A stretch of 64,000 nt of DNA from Flavobacterium piscis (GCF_001686925.1 NZ_LVEN01000027.1:620001-684000); one strand, 5' to 3'. Counted from the first letter of the stretch, positions 28,728 to 38,294 are shown. A program made the numbers and translations. The notes: generated by a model not told the origin, from the letters alone.

Positions 28728-28741
28728 TTTCCTAAAGGAAA
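28728..28741. promoter_or_regulatory. Palindrome in the HxlR/NTF2-like divergent promoter
   Basis: TTTCC-TAAA-GGAAA, centred between the divergent starts at 28652 and 28778, is a candidate HxlR operator. Several T-n-ACC elements (TTACC, TAACC, TTACC) lie around it. The binding protein is inferred from position only. Confidence 0.4.
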
Positions 28742-28777
28742 GCGCTAACCTTTACGAAAGTTTATTACCTTTCGGAC

Positions 28778-29137
28778 ATGAAAACGACAGAAAAAAAAAT
28801 GGCGCAAGACCCAGCAGAATGTGCCCAATCACTCAGCAATGTGATTGATGCTATGTTTGTTCTTAACGGAAAATGGAAATTACCATTAATTCTCTGTATC
28901 TCTCAATCCCCGAAGCGTTTTTCTGAAATACAAAGCGAAGTTCCCATATCACCTAAGGTTTTATCAAATGAACTCAAGCATTTGGAATTAAATAACTTTA
29001 TCAAACGTAACGTTTTTCCAACCACACCTGTTACTATTATTTACGAAGCAACGGAGTACTGCCAGACTTTAAAAAATGTGATATGTGAACTAGATCAATG
29101 GGGAGGGATGCATAGAAAAGTGCTTACAGGGAAGTAA
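28778..29137 (+). CDS. HxlR family winged-helix regulator
   Basis: 119 residues with the HxlR layout: a conserved Cys near the N-terminus (PAECAQSL), LNGKWKLPLIL (the near-invariant GKW), RFSEIQSEVPISPKVLSNELKHLE as the recognition helix region, the beta wing (VTIIYEATEYC), and a C-terminal dimer helix with WGG. HxlR proteins sense electrophiles or redox state through the N-terminal Cys in several cases. It probably controls the divergent NTF2-like gene. ATGs at 28778 and 28799 are both possible starts. Confidence 0.85.
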   Translation: MKTTEKKMAQDPAECAQSLSNVIDAMFVLNGKWKLPLILCISQSPKRFSEIQSEVPISPKVLSNELKHLELNNFIKRNVFPTTPVTIIYEATEYCQTLKNVICELDQWGGMHRKVLTGK

Positions 29138-29448
29138 ACTTTTTTAGAAAAACTTGCTGTTATCCTGATTATTAGACGGAACAGAGGGATATTTTCCCCC
29201 AAAATCCTTAGCTGCGATCCTGATCAGAAAGCCCTGAACTTCAACATCAGTACTATTTTCTAATCAAATAGCGCTACCAATACAAGTAATGTTTTCTTAG
29301 GGTTTATTTAATTATTTAATAAATTTATTTTTTAATAATTCGCTATAAAAGATTCAGGTGAATCTGATATCTAATATCATTATTAAAATTAGAGAGTATA
29401 TTTACAACTTCATATTTACTGTTTTTTCTAGATTACGAACTTCAATAA
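29138..29448. other. 311-bp intergenic region upstream of the HTCS regulator
   Basis: AT-rich with no convincing hairpin, repeat or ORF; it presumably carries the promoter of the large regulator gene. I found no exact TAnnTTTG box. Confidence 0.35.
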
Positions 29449-32400
29449 ATGGCAAAACTATTATTCAAATTTTTGTGGCGGGTTCTGAGAAACGGAAACA
29501 GCATTTTACGACCCTCTTTTCAGGGGTACTTGTTCTTCTGTGTCCTCTTTTTTTCTCTTAGCAGTAAAGTTTTTTCACAAGATCTTTTATTCTCTCCAAT
29601 TGAAAACAGGCATCAGCTGAATGAAGAGAAAATTAGGAATTTTATTGAGCTTCAGGATGGGAGAATAGGTGTTTTTACTGTGGGAATGCTCAACTTATAC
29701 GATGGTGCAGATTTTAAGACAATAGAAATGAATGATGATAATTCTGCGCCCCTTATATCATATAGGGGATTTCATCACAGTTATGTAGAGAACAATCGCA
29801 TTTGGTTTAAGCATAAAGGAAAGATCAGCCTCATTAATGTTGCAAAAGAAAGGAGTGAAGCTGATCCAATTCAAAAGCTGCGCATTTTAGGATTTAAAGG
29901 CACACCGGTTGATTTATTTGTTGATGAAAAAAAAGATATATGGGTTGTAAATGATTTGGGTGCACTGCTTTGTTATCAGCAGGATTCAAAAAAGGTAGTC
30001 TGCTTTTTAAACAAAATTTTTATAAAGGGCAGTCCTGATGAGCTGCTTTACGATCTCGTTGTTCATCAACAAAAAGTATATTTAATTTATAAGTCGGGAT
30101 TAATTCGTTGTTTTGACCGCTTCACAGCAAAAGAAATTTATAAAGTAATTGTTGTCAAAGACGCATTGAATAATTTTGCTGATTGGAATCACACTACAGC
30201 GGTTGGTAAATATCTCTATCTTGTAAGGTCCGGAATCGCAAAAGGACAATTGATTCGATATGATACTCAGACCAGGCAGTCAATAGTCTTATTAGAAGCC
30301 AATACCTATTGGCTGAACACCTTTGCAGCAAATAAAAATGGAGACTTTTTCATGAGCTGCAGCAAAGGGCTTTGGTACTTTAGGTCGGGCAGTACTGCGG
30401 GCAGTTTTTATCCGGAGTTAAATTTAACAGAAAAAGACAAAATAAAAACCGAAGTAAGTACAGTTTTATTTGATTATCAGGGCGGACTCTGGATTGGGAC
30501 ATTAAATAAAGGAATTTACTATCAACATCCGGATCGTTCTCGTTTTAAATATTATCAGAAAAGTAATTTCAACTTAAAAGATAATGACGAATTTCAGGTA
30601 AATTGTTTTGAAGAAACTGTTGACGGGAAATTACTTATTGGTACAAATAAAGGACTCTATATAGCCGAACTTCCTCTCAGTCATAGTAAATCATTCAAGG
30701 TTTTGCTTGCTGAATTGCATTGTCATTCTCTGCTCAAAGATGCTACAGGTCAGGTATGGATTTCGACTAACAAAGGACTGTATGTATTGGACACAAATGG
30801 GTTTATAAAACAATATACAAAACAGCTTACCATTAGTGTTTATCAAACCACTAAAAAAGAGATATTTGTATGCACTGACACTGGAGTTTTCAAGTGGAAT
30901 AATTCTTTTCAGTCTTTTGGTCTCTCCTTTTTGATGGATTCTCCTGCTGATGTATTTCAAATCACACAGTGGAATCATCAATTAATAGGCATTTCTTTTG
31001 ATGGCCCTTTTATAATGAATATTTCAGGGGATAAAATTATAAGACCTTTAGCAAAAGGACATAAAAAAATACCAATGTTCAGCCAAAAAAGCCATAAATA
31101 CAGCTGTATTTTATCTGACTCTGATCAGGATTTGTGGCTGGGCACCTATAATGGACTTACAATTTGGGATCATAAAAATCAAAAACTGTATGAATTAAAT
31201 ACCGATAAAGGTTTAGTAAACAATAGCATTAAGGCGATAGTGGAAGATGTAGATCGTTCCTTTTGGGTGACGACCTCACGTGGCTTAAGCCATATTATTA
31301 AAAAAAGAGCAGCAAGCGGACTTACTTTTAGAATTGTCAATTATGATAAATTTACCGGAGTGCTGGAATATCCATTTACTGATCGCGCTGCACTTATTTC
31401 ATCAAAAAATGGATTGTTTATAGGGGGAATAGATGGTATGAATAATCTAAAAAGAAATGATGCCAGAGACAATCAATATATTCTTAACCCCATATTATTT
31501 AATTTTAAATTGTTTGGCAAAAATGTGAAAAGTGGTCAGAAAGTAAACAATGAGATAGTTTTAAAAAATTCTATAACATCCACAGATACCTTAAAGCTAA
31601 AACATGATCAAAACTTTTTTAGCATTGGGTTTTCCGGACTCAACTATATCAATGAGTCACACACTTATTTCAGATATAAGCTGGAGCATATTGACAGGAA
31701 TTGGCGCAGCGAGAATTCTGCCTCAGGACTAGGTGAAGCCAGTTATACCAATATCGCTCCAGGCCACTATAATTTTATGGTACAGGCCAGTTCTGATGGT
31801 CTTCATTGGCCAGGCAAGAAAAAAAATCTTTTAATTATAATCGAACCTCCCATATGGAACACGATTCTTGCCAGAGTGCTTTATTTGCTAGTACTGTGTA
31901 TAGGGATTTCTTTAATTTCTAAAGCACTTATAAAACGCAGTGCCGTAATTCGCAAGAAGCAACAGGATTATGCTATAGAAAGAGCAAAATCGGATTTTAT
32001 AACCAACATGAGTCATGAATTGCGTACGCCCCTAACATTAATAATAACACCTTTAAAATCGCTGCTTGTAAAAGTAGAAGATGAGAAAATAAAGAAAGAA
32101 CTGCTGCAAATTAGCTCCAGCAGTGACCTTTTGTTGGATACTGTGAATCAGTTGCTTGATTTTAAAAAAATCGATAACGGAGAAGAAATCGTACATCGCA
32201 ATTTTTATGATAATCTTTCATTCATTACTGAATTGTGTAAAGCCTATGTGTCAATAGCAGAAGAAAAAGGAATTGATTTTATCTGGGATATCGACCCGCA
32301 AAACGATGATTTATATCTGGACAGGCAAAAAATTACCAGAGTAATAATTAACCTGCTTTCTAATGCTTTTAAATTTACAGGTTCAGGCGGTAAAGTTAAA

Positions 32401-33447
32401 TTTTCAGCTGTAATTGACAATAAGGATAAAGCTCTGACAATTGTGGTTGAAGATTCAGGAATTGGAATTTCTAAAACAGAAATAGATAATATTTTTAATC
32501 GTTTTTATCAGGCAAAGAATCAAAATGGGCTATCCTCTGGCAGTGGAATAGGTCTGTACATGGTAAAATATTATGCAACAATACATGGCGGCTCGGCAAG
32601 TGTTACGAGTAATCCAGGCGAGGGAACTTGTTTTAAAGTACTGTTTTCAGTTGGTAAAGAAAGCGAATTAACCTCTTTTAAAGAAGAGGAAGAATCCACA
32701 AGAAAAAATATACTTATTGTCGAGGACCATATTATTTTTAGAAGTTATCTGGTTGATGAATTGAAAAAATATTATAATGTGATCGCAGCCCATGATGGAG
32801 AAGAGGGTTTAAAGAAAGCCATATTGCATGTTCCGGATCTTATCGTAACAGATATGATGATGCCCCAAATGGATGGTCCGGAATTAAGTCAAGCCGTTCG
32901 AAATAATATTGCCGTGAGCCATATTCCTATTATTATGCTTACGGGAAGAAGCTCTGATGAGGCACGATTTGAAGGTTATAACGCTGGAATCGATGCTTAT
33001 ATGGTAAAACCCTTTGATATTAATTTACTGATACTCCGAATTAATAAACTACTGGAGATAAACGAAGCCAGACGAAAAACGTTCAGTAATAAAAAGGAAG
33101 TGCAAATTGATGCCTTAACAGATAATCCAATTGATCAGGAGTTTTTAAAACGCGCGTTTCAGTGTGTCGTAGATAATTTGTCTAATGCTGATTATACTGT
33201 AGAAAAGTTCAGTGAAGATATGAATATGGATCGTACTGGTTTATATCGAAAACTTGTGGCACTTACAGATCATTCACCCACAAATTTTATTCGCACCATC
33301 CGACTTAAAAAAGCAGCCGAATTATTATTGGATAAAAGACTTACAATTGCAGATGTATCTGATCAGGTAGGTTTTAATAGTATTTCTTATTTTACCAAAT
33401 GTTTTCACGACACTTTTGGTAAAACACCCAGTCAGAGCAGAGCGTAA
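29449..33447 (+). CDS. Hybrid two-component system regulator (HTCS): sensor kinase, receiver and AraC output in one chain
   Basis: 1332 residues. An N-terminal export/membrane segment (FFCVLFFSLSSKVFS) is followed by a periplasmic domain of Reg_prop beta-propeller repeats to about residue 700 (DQDLWLGTYNGLTIWD, GGLWIGTLNKGIYY), then a Y_Y_Y domain (~740-805) and one TM helix (~807-825). Cytoplasmic modules: HisKA with His856 (SHELRTPLT), HATPase (NLLSNAFKFTG, DSGIGI, GSGIGLYMV), a receiver with Asp1135 (VTDMMMPQMDGPE), and an AraC-type HTH over the last ~95 residues. HTCS proteins sense oligosaccharides in the periplasm and switch on adjacent glycan-use genes; the target here is surely the GH31 gene 172 bp downstream. 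Confidence 0.95.
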   Translation: MAKLLFKFLWRVLRNGNSILRPSFQGYLFFCVLFFSLSSKVFSQDLLFSPIENRHQLNEEKIRNFIELQDGRIGVFTVGMLNLYDGADFKTIEMNDDNSAPLISYRGFHHSYVENNRIWFKHKGKISLINVAKERSEADPIQKLRILGFKGTPVDLFVDEKKDIWVVNDLGALLCYQQDSKKVVCFLNKIFIKGSPDELLYDLVVHQQKVYLIYKSGLIRCFDRFTAKEIYKVIVVKDALNNFADWNHTTAVGKYLYLVRSGIAKGQLIRYDTQTRQSIVLLEANTYWLNTFAANKNGDFFMSCSKGLWYFRSGSTAGSFYPELNLTEKDKIKTEVSTVLFDYQGGLWIGTLNKGIYYQHPDRSRFKYYQKSNFNLKDNDEFQVNCFEETVDGKLLIGTNKGLYIAELPLSHSKSFKVLLAELHCHSLLKDATGQVWISTNKGLYVLDTNGFIKQYTKQLTISVYQTTKKEIFVCTDTGVFKWNNSFQSFGLSFLMDSPADVFQITQWNHQLIGISFDGPFIMNISGDKIIRPLAKGHKKIPMFSQKSHKYSCILSDSDQDLWLGTYNGLTIWDHKNQKLYELNTDKGLVNNSIKAIVEDVDRSFWVTTSRGLSHIIKKRAASGLTFRIVNYDKFTGVLEYPFTDRAALISSKNGLFIGGIDGMNNLKRNDARDNQYILNPILFNFKLFGKNVKSGQKVNNEIVLKNSITSTDTLKLKHDQNFFSIGFSGLNYINESHTYFRYKLEHIDRNWRSENSASGLGEASYTNIAPGHYNFMVQASSDGLHWPGKKKNLLIIIEPPIWNTILARVLYLLVLCIGISLISKALIKRSAVIRKKQQDYAIERAKSDFITNMSHELRTPLTLIITPLKSLLVKVEDEKIKKELLQISSSSDLLLDTVNQLLDFKKIDNGEEIVHRNFYDNLSFITELCKAYVSIAEEKGIDFIWDIDPQNDDLYLDRQKITRVIINLLSNAFKFTGSGGKVKFSAVIDNKDKALTIVVEDSGIGISKTEIDNIFNRFYQAKNQNGLSSGSGIGLYMVKYYATIHGGSASVTSNPGEGTCFKVLFSVGKESELTSFKEEEESTRKNILIVEDHIIFRSYLVDELKKYYNVIAAHDGEEGLKKAILHVPDLIVTDMMMPQMDGPELSQAVRNNIAVSHIPIIMLTGRSSDEARFEGYNAGIDAYMVKPFDINLLILRINKLLEINEARRKTFSNKKEVQIDALTDNPIDQEFLKRAFQCVVDNLSNADYTVEKFSEDMNMDRTGLYRKLVALTDHSPTNFIRTIRLKKAAELLLDKRLTIADVSDQVGFNSISYFTKCFHDTFGKTPSQSRA

Positions 33448-33521
33448 AATCTTTCAAAAACAATAATTTTTATATTTTTAATGTATTGATTAGATGTGTT
33501 TTGTAATGCATTACTGAATGG

Positions 33522-33574
33522 TTTCAACATGAGTTATAATTATTTCAACATAGTTTAAAGGATTTCAAAATGAC
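33522..33574 (+). promoter_or_regulatory. Three direct repeats upstream of the GH31 gene, candidate HTCS operator
   Basis: TTTCAACATGAG (33522), TTTCAACATAG (33543) and TTTCAAAATGAC (33563) recur at 21- and 20-bp steps, two helical turns, between the HTCS gene and the GH31 start. AraC-type domains bind directly repeated half sites with this spacing. The assignment to the HTCS regulator is inference. Confidence 0.6.
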
Positions 33575-33618
33575 AAAAGTTATTTTTATTTCACTATAAA
33601 CTATTTAACCCAATTGAA

Positions 33619-36063
33619 ATGAAAATTATTTACTCCTTATGTACTATGTTGCTTTTTTGCTTTCATAGTAATGGGCAGAAATTCCAGAAAACCACTCAGG
33701 GAATTAAAACGATGGCCAATAGCCATAACATAGAAATACAGTTTTACAGTCCTGCTATTGTCAGGGTTATTAAATTTCCTGAGGCAACAAAATTTTCAAA
33801 AGAAAGCCTTTCGGTAGTTTTACAGCCTGCCAAAACTTCATTTAGTGTCAAAACGCATGGCGATATTATCTTTTTAAAGTCGGATCAATTAACGGTTAGT
33901 GTAAATACTGTTTCAGGCGATGTAGCATTTGCATCCGCTGATACTGAATTATTAAAAGAAAAATCTCAAGGAACCAAATTTGAACCTTTTGATGATACAG
34001 GAGTAAAAACATTTACAGTCACACAATCTTTTATCTTAGATAAAGAGGAGCCTATTTATGGATTAGGACAACATCAAAGGGGAGATTTGAACCAAAGGAA
34101 TCAAAAATATCATCTGGAGCAGGGCAATGTAGATGATGCGGTGACTTTTTTTCAGTCCATAAAAGGATATGGGCTTTATTGGGATAATTATTCTCCAACA
34201 GAATTTACAGATGATGCCACTCAAACTTCCTTTAAATCAATTGTGGGAGATGGTGTTGATTACTATTTCATGTACGGGGGCAATGCAGATGGTGTAATTG
34301 GAAAAATGCGGGAGTTAACTGGAAAAGTACCCATGTTTCCTTTGTGGACCTACGGTTTTTGGCAGAGTAAGGAGCGATACAAAAGTCAGAATGAATTGGT
34401 TGAGGTCGTTAAAAAATACCGTGAACTATCTGTGCCGCTTGACGGAATAATACAAGATTGGCAGTATTGGGGCAACAATTATTTGTGGAATGCCATGGAG
34501 TTTTTGAACCCTGAATTTTCAGATCCAAAAAAAATGGTGGATGAGGTTCATAATCTTAATGCCCATATGATTATCTCGATTTGGTCTTCCTTTGGTCCGC
34601 AGACAAAACCCTATAAGGAAATGGATCAAAATGGAATGTTATTTAATATTAAAACCTGGCCAGAATCCGGTTCAGAAATATGGCCTCCAAATAAAGATTA
34701 TCCTTCGGGCGTTAGAGTATATGACCCCTACAATCCTCAGGCAAGAGATATTTACTGGAAATATGTCAATAAAGGATTATTTTCTCATGGAATTGACGGT
34801 TGGTGGATGGACTCTACAGAACCGGATCACTTTGAGGCAAAACCAGCAGATTATGATACAAAAACATATCTTGGATCTTTTAGAAAAGTGCGAAATGCAT
34901 ATCCTTTAATGACTGTGGGTGGTGTTTACGACCATCAGCGTAAAGTAACATCAGACAAACGTGTATTTATTTTAACCCGATCTGCTTTTGCAGGCCAACA
35001 GCGCTACGGCGCCAATACGTGGTCTGGAGATACAGGTTCGAGTTGGGAAACGCTTCGCAATCAGATTCCGGCGGGTTTGAATTTTACACTTACAGGCATA
35101 CCACATTGGAATTCAGATATAGGAGGTTTTTTTGCAGGAGCCTACAGGCAGGCATGGAATGAAAAATCAGGAGCCAAAAATCCTCTTTATCAGGAATTGT
35201 ATGTACGTTGGATTCAATTTGGTACTTTCAATTCAATGATGCGTTCTCATGGTACAGATGTACCAAGGGAGATTTATAATTTTGGTATAAAAGGCGAGCC
35301 CATATACGATGCAATTGAGAAATTTATTAATCTGCGTTATGCACTTCTTCCTTATATTTATTCCACTTCATGGGAAGTTACCAGTAAGCAGTCCAGTTTT
35401 ATGAGGGCATTATTTATGGATTTTCCAAAGGATAAAAAAGGATGGGACATTAAAGATCAGTTTATGTTTGGCAGGTCAATTTTGGTAGTTCCAATAGTCG
35501 AGGCACAATATACTCCGGAGAAAATAGTAAAAGTTAACGAATCAACGGGCTGGAATCAGCAAGGAGATAAAAAAAATGCAGAAAAAACAACTGTAGACTT
35601 TACTTCAGAAAAGTCAAGAAATGTTTATCTGCCCGCTGGCACAAATTGGTACGACTTCTGGACAAATGAAAAAATTAGCGGAGGTCAGGAAATTACAAGA
35701 AAAACAGCCATTGATATGCTGCCCCTTTATATAAGGGAAGGATCAATTATTCCTTTTGGTCCCAAAGTACAATTTGCAACCCAGAAAAAGTGGGATAACT
35801 TGGAGATAAAAGTATATCCGGGTAAAGATTGTTCATTTGTGCTTTATGAAGATGAATTTGATAATTACAATTATGAGAAAGGACTTTATGCTGAAATTGA
35901 ATTTTCATGGAATGAGTCATCAAAAAAATTAACGATTTCAAATCGAAAAGGACAATACAATGGAATGCTAACCAGCAGAAAATTTACTGTCGTAATGCCA
36001 AATGGAATAACAAGGATTATTAATTATAATGGTAAAAAAGTGGAGGAGAGATTTCAGGACTAA
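33619..36063 (+). CDS. GH31 glycoside hydrolase, alpha-xylosidase-like
   Basis: 814 residues with a signal peptide (MKIIYSLCTMLLFCFHSNGQ, no lipobox), so periplasmic or exported. Residues ~60-230 are the N-terminal beta sandwich typical of GH31 (YGLGQHQRGDL), followed by a (beta/alpha)8 barrel. The nucleophile Asp398 is in DGWWMDSTEPD and the acid/base Asp471 in WSGDTGSSW. WMDSTEPD in place of the glucosidase WxDMNE motif is what alpha-xylosidases and related enzymes carry. C-terminal beta domains include LPLYIREGSIIPFGP. The likely role is removal of alpha-linked xylose from xyloglucan oligosaccharides, or another alpha-glycoside. No SusC/SusD pair or other glycosidase is nearby. Confidence 0.88.
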   Translation: MKIIYSLCTMLLFCFHSNGQKFQKTTQGIKTMANSHNIEIQFYSPAIVRVIKFPEATKFSKESLSVVLQPAKTSFSVKTHGDIIFLKSDQLTVSVNTVSGDVAFASADTELLKEKSQGTKFEPFDDTGVKTFTVTQSFILDKEEPIYGLGQHQRGDLNQRNQKYHLEQGNVDDAVTFFQSIKGYGLYWDNYSPTEFTDDATQTSFKSIVGDGVDYYFMYGGNADGVIGKMRELTGKVPMFPLWTYGFWQSKERYKSQNELVEVVKKYRELSVPLDGIIQDWQYWGNNYLWNAMEFLNPEFSDPKKMVDEVHNLNAHMIISIWSSFGPQTKPYKEMDQNGMLFNIKTWPESGSEIWPPNKDYPSGVRVYDPYNPQARDIYWKYVNKGLFSHGIDGWWMDSTEPDHFEAKPADYDTKTYLGSFRKVRNAYPLMTVGGVYDHQRKVTSDKRVFILTRSAFAGQQRYGANTWSGDTGSSWETLRNQIPAGLNFTLTGIPHWNSDIGGFFAGAYRQAWNEKSGAKNPLYQELYVRWIQFGTFNSMMRSHGTDVPREIYNFGIKGEPIYDAIEKFINLRYALLPYIYSTSWEVTSKQSSFMRALFMDFPKDKKGWDIKDQFMFGRSILVVPIVEAQYTPEKIVKVNESTGWNQQGDKKNAEKTTVDFTSEKSRNVYLPAGTNWYDFWTNEKISGGQEITRKTAIDMLPLYIREGSIIPFGPKVQFATQKKWDNLEIKVYPGKDCSFVLYEDEFDNYNYEKGLYAEIEFSWNESSKKLTISNRKGQYNGMLTSRKFTVVMPNGITRIINYNGKKVEERFQD

Positions 36064-36381
36064 TTCATTACAGTTTTCCTAAACTTTCCCAGGCAATACA
36101 TATCCCCAAAACAAGATATTTATTGCCTTATAACACTCTCGGAAAATCAGCCTAAAAGCTAAACCCTTTCATCTGATAAATTGCTTTTTGTTTGATTGTA
36201 AATGTGCTAGTCCTAATTGTTTACAGTTTGCACTGAAAGATAAAACAAACGTAGAGTAAGATTTGCATTGATATTTAAAGGTTTCCTTGCAGTAATGCCT
36301 CATGCAATGCTGTGCCGGGTTACTTTATGAATTTGTACTAGATGATGTAGTTGAAAATGAAAATTTACAAAACCAATTCAA
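36064..36381. other. 318-bp intergenic region, nothing recognised
   Basis: AT-rich spacer after the GH31 gene. No T-run hairpin, exact promoter box or ORF that I could support. Confidence 0.35.
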
Positions 36382-36750
36382 ATGCCGGGAAAAATAAACG
36401 AAAATATAAAAAACATCAGGGAACTTAAAGACTATACCCAGGAATATATGGCCTTAAGGCTTAACATGACACAGGCAGGCTATAGCAAGATTGAAAAAGG
36501 AGTCATAGCGTTAAGTTGCGATAAACTACAAGAAATCGTCTCTATATTTGAAATGGATCTCATTAGCATTATAGAGTTTGAAAGTAGTTTGTACCTTAAA
36601 AGCAATTATAGTAAGCCCAGAGCGTATGAGCAGGGTGATCTTTCTAATATAGAGAGGCTGTACAGAGATAAAATTGTACTGCTGGAGAAACTGCTGGACA
36701 GAACAGATAATGAACTTAAAAATTACAAGGATAAATATGGCGGCCTGTAA
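36382..36750 (+). CDS. XRE family helix-turn-helix regulator with coiled-coil tail
   Basis: 122 residues. Residues ~5-65 are a Cro/C1-type HTH (NIRELKDYTQEYMALRLNMTQAGYSKIEKG), the canonical XRE pattern. Residues ~85-120 are a Leu-rich heptad helix (IERLYRDKIVLLEKLLDRTDNELKNYKDK), probably for dimerisation. Such small single-HTH proteins with coiled-coil tails are frequent in flavobacteria. Targets are unknown; a perfect 21-bp palindrome 226 bp downstream is one candidate operator. Confidence 0.85.
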   Translation: MPGKINENIKNIRELKDYTQEYMALRLNMTQAGYSKIEKGVIALSCDKLQEIVSIFEMDLISIIEFESSLYLKSNYSKPRAYEQGDLSNIERLYRDKIVLLEKLLDRTDNELKNYKDKYGGL

Positions 36751-36975
36751 ATAATGGCTTTTAGAATTTTTTTCAAGAATCTGGGTGATGGTAAAAACAT
36801 TGCAAAGCTGAAGTGTCTTATTTATTGAAATCTTAGCAAACAATTACAACTTCATCGCTAAATGGTTTTTGATTTATAAACAGTATCGTTAATTATTACA
36901 ATTAGTTATATTTTACATCCTTTGCAAGAGCATTTTAACGTCAAACTCCCGTAGTATTGCAAGGTGAGCACTTAA

Positions 36976-36996
36976 CTTTTCGATAATATCGAAAAG
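36976..36996. promoter_or_regulatory. Perfect 21-bp palindrome CTTTTCGATA-A-TATCGAAAAG
   Basis: Ten-bp arms around a single A, 45 bp upstream of a 33-codon ORF and downstream of the XRE gene. No T run follows, so an operator or structured 5' RNA is more likely than a terminator. Confidence 0.5.
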
Positions 36997-37040
36997 GTCT
37001 TGAGATTCCCTCTTATAAATTTAACAGGAGAAGTTATAAT

Positions 37041-37142
37041 ATGACTAATTATATAGTTAACCTTAATTCGGATTTGGTTTTAGTAGGCATTGCTGTTGCC
37101 TACGGATACTATATCACGATAATAAAAAAGAAGAGAAGGTAA
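37041..37142 (+). CDS. 33-residue single-pass membrane microprotein (candidate)
   Basis: The ATG at 37041 is preceded by an AGGAGAAG-like ribosome site about 9 bp upstream, which is unusual for this AT-rich genome and supports translation. The peptide starts MTNYIVNLNSD, continues with a hydrophobic stretch (LVLVGIAVAYGYYITII) and ends in a basic KKKRR tail. One TM helix with a positive C-terminus is the plan of many regulatory microproteins and type I toxin-like peptides. It is bracketed by a 21-bp palindrome upstream and a strong terminator at 37216-37248, so it forms its own transcription unit. No homologue is known to me; function is open. Confidence 0.55.
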   Translation: MTNYIVNLNSDLVLVGIAVAYGYYITIIKKKRR

Positions 37143-37215
37143 GCGCCTTATCAGGTGCTTACCATTTATAGAACAGATAGAAGCATAAAATGGAAGATTA
37201 TGTTTTTATGGACAG

Positions 37216-37248
37216 CCGTCTTGCATTTGTTGCAAGGCGGTTTTTTTT
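37216..37248 (+). terminator. Strong rho-independent terminator after the microprotein gene
   Basis: CCGTCTTGCA pairs with TGCAAGGCGG (one G-U) around TTTGT, followed by eight T. A smaller hairpin, TAAGCGCC/GGTGCTTA (37140-37161), begins at the microprotein stop codon. Confidence 0.85.
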
Positions 37249-37298
37249 ATCCTATGCTGCTTTTAATAGCTCAACAGGATATCATTGCAAAGTTCTTT

Positions 37299-38294
37299 TT
37301 ATTGAAGACTATTACGATTTTTACCCATCAAAATCATGGCAACACCAAAGCCCAGTCCTGCAAATAACGCTAAGCTAATATTTCGCTTTGTTTTTGAAGG
37401 CGGATTACCATATACCCGAAGTGGTTCTTTAGAGTTTGTCAAAACATTTCCAGAGTCATCGTTTTTATCTTTATTAAGTTTCATTTTCATGCGTAAGGCT
37501 GCAGATGCTGAATTAATGACCATTTTTGGAAATAATTTGTAAGTGGTAGTCAATGCGGCAGCAGTAAAATCAGGGAACATATCTTTTTTGGGATGTTTGG
37601 CCAGATCCACCATTTTCGCAGCAGTCTCTCTTGGATCAGAAGCTATAAAAGGAATTTTCATGTCAAATCCCGAGTATTTGGCTGAATGTAAATTACCGGT
37701 AGAATTTTGCAATTGAGGGTACAGATTGCAGATGTGGATATGCTTGCGATTGGATATTTCACCCTGCAGGCATTCCATCATTCCTCTGATTCCATATTTG
37801 GTAGCCGAATATACAGCACTGTAGGGTGCAGGCATAAAACCTCCAATAGATACATTATTAATTAAAATACCCTGATCTTGTTGTTTAAAAATTTTGATGG
37901 AATTATAAGCTCCGTGCATGTATCCAAACAAATTGGTTTTAATGACCTGCTGGTGAACTTCTAACGGAATTTCTTCAAATTTTCCACTGGCCATTACACC
38001 GGCATTATTTACCCATACGTCAATTCTTCCGTCAAGAGCCAAAGCTTGCTGTACAACTTTATCGACATCCTCTGCAACAGACATATCGGCACTAACGCCA
38101 ACAGCCAAAACATTTAGATTCCGGCAATATTCTACCACCTGATTGATACCTTCCTGACCTCGGGCCACTATGACTACATTGCATCCTTCCTGCGCAAAAG
38201 CTTCTGCCGCAGCACGCCCAACACCACTGCTGGCACCAGTTATAACAACAGTTTTATCTTTAAGACTGTTGCTTAAATTTTTAGTTTCTTTCAT
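37299..38294 (-). CDS. SDR family oxidoreductase with C-terminal membrane segment
   Basis: 331 residues. Classical SDR motifs: TGASSGVG near residues 20-27, NNAG near 95, catalytic Ser in NNVSIGG, YxxxK in YSATK. The protein is about 80 residues longer than a plain SDR. The extra C-terminus holds a Gly/Ala-rich hydrophobic helix (LALFAGLGFGVAMILMG) that could anchor it to the inner membrane. This extended form resembles SDR7B-like enzymes annotated in flavobacteria. The DUF417 protein and AraC regulator follow upstream on the same strand, so a common regulon is plausible. Substrate unknown. Confidence 0.85.
   Translation of the reverse strand: MKETKNLSNSLKDKTVVITGASSGVGRAAAEAFAQEGCNVVIVARGQEGINQVVEYCRNLNVLAVGVSADMSVAEDVDKVVQQALALDGRIDVWVNNAGVMASGKFEEIPLEVHQQVIKTNLFGYMHGAYNSIKIFKQQDQGILINNVSIGGFMPAPYSAVYSATKYGIRGMMECLQGEISNRKHIHICNLYPQLQNSTGNLHSAKYSGFDMKIPFIASDPRETAAKMVDLAKHPKKDMFPDFTAAALTTTYKLFPKMVINSASAALRMKMKLNKDKNDDSGNVLTNSKEPLRVYGNPPSKTKRNISLALFAGLGFGVAMILMGKNRNSLQ

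Noticed and set aside
29358-29561. Short plus-strand frame at the start of the HTCS gene
   Set aside because: Overlaps the HTCS N-terminus in another frame; no support.
37155-37542. Plus-strand frames around the 37.2 kb terminator and the end of the SDR gene
   Set aside because: Run through a strong terminator and antisense to the SDR; chance frames.
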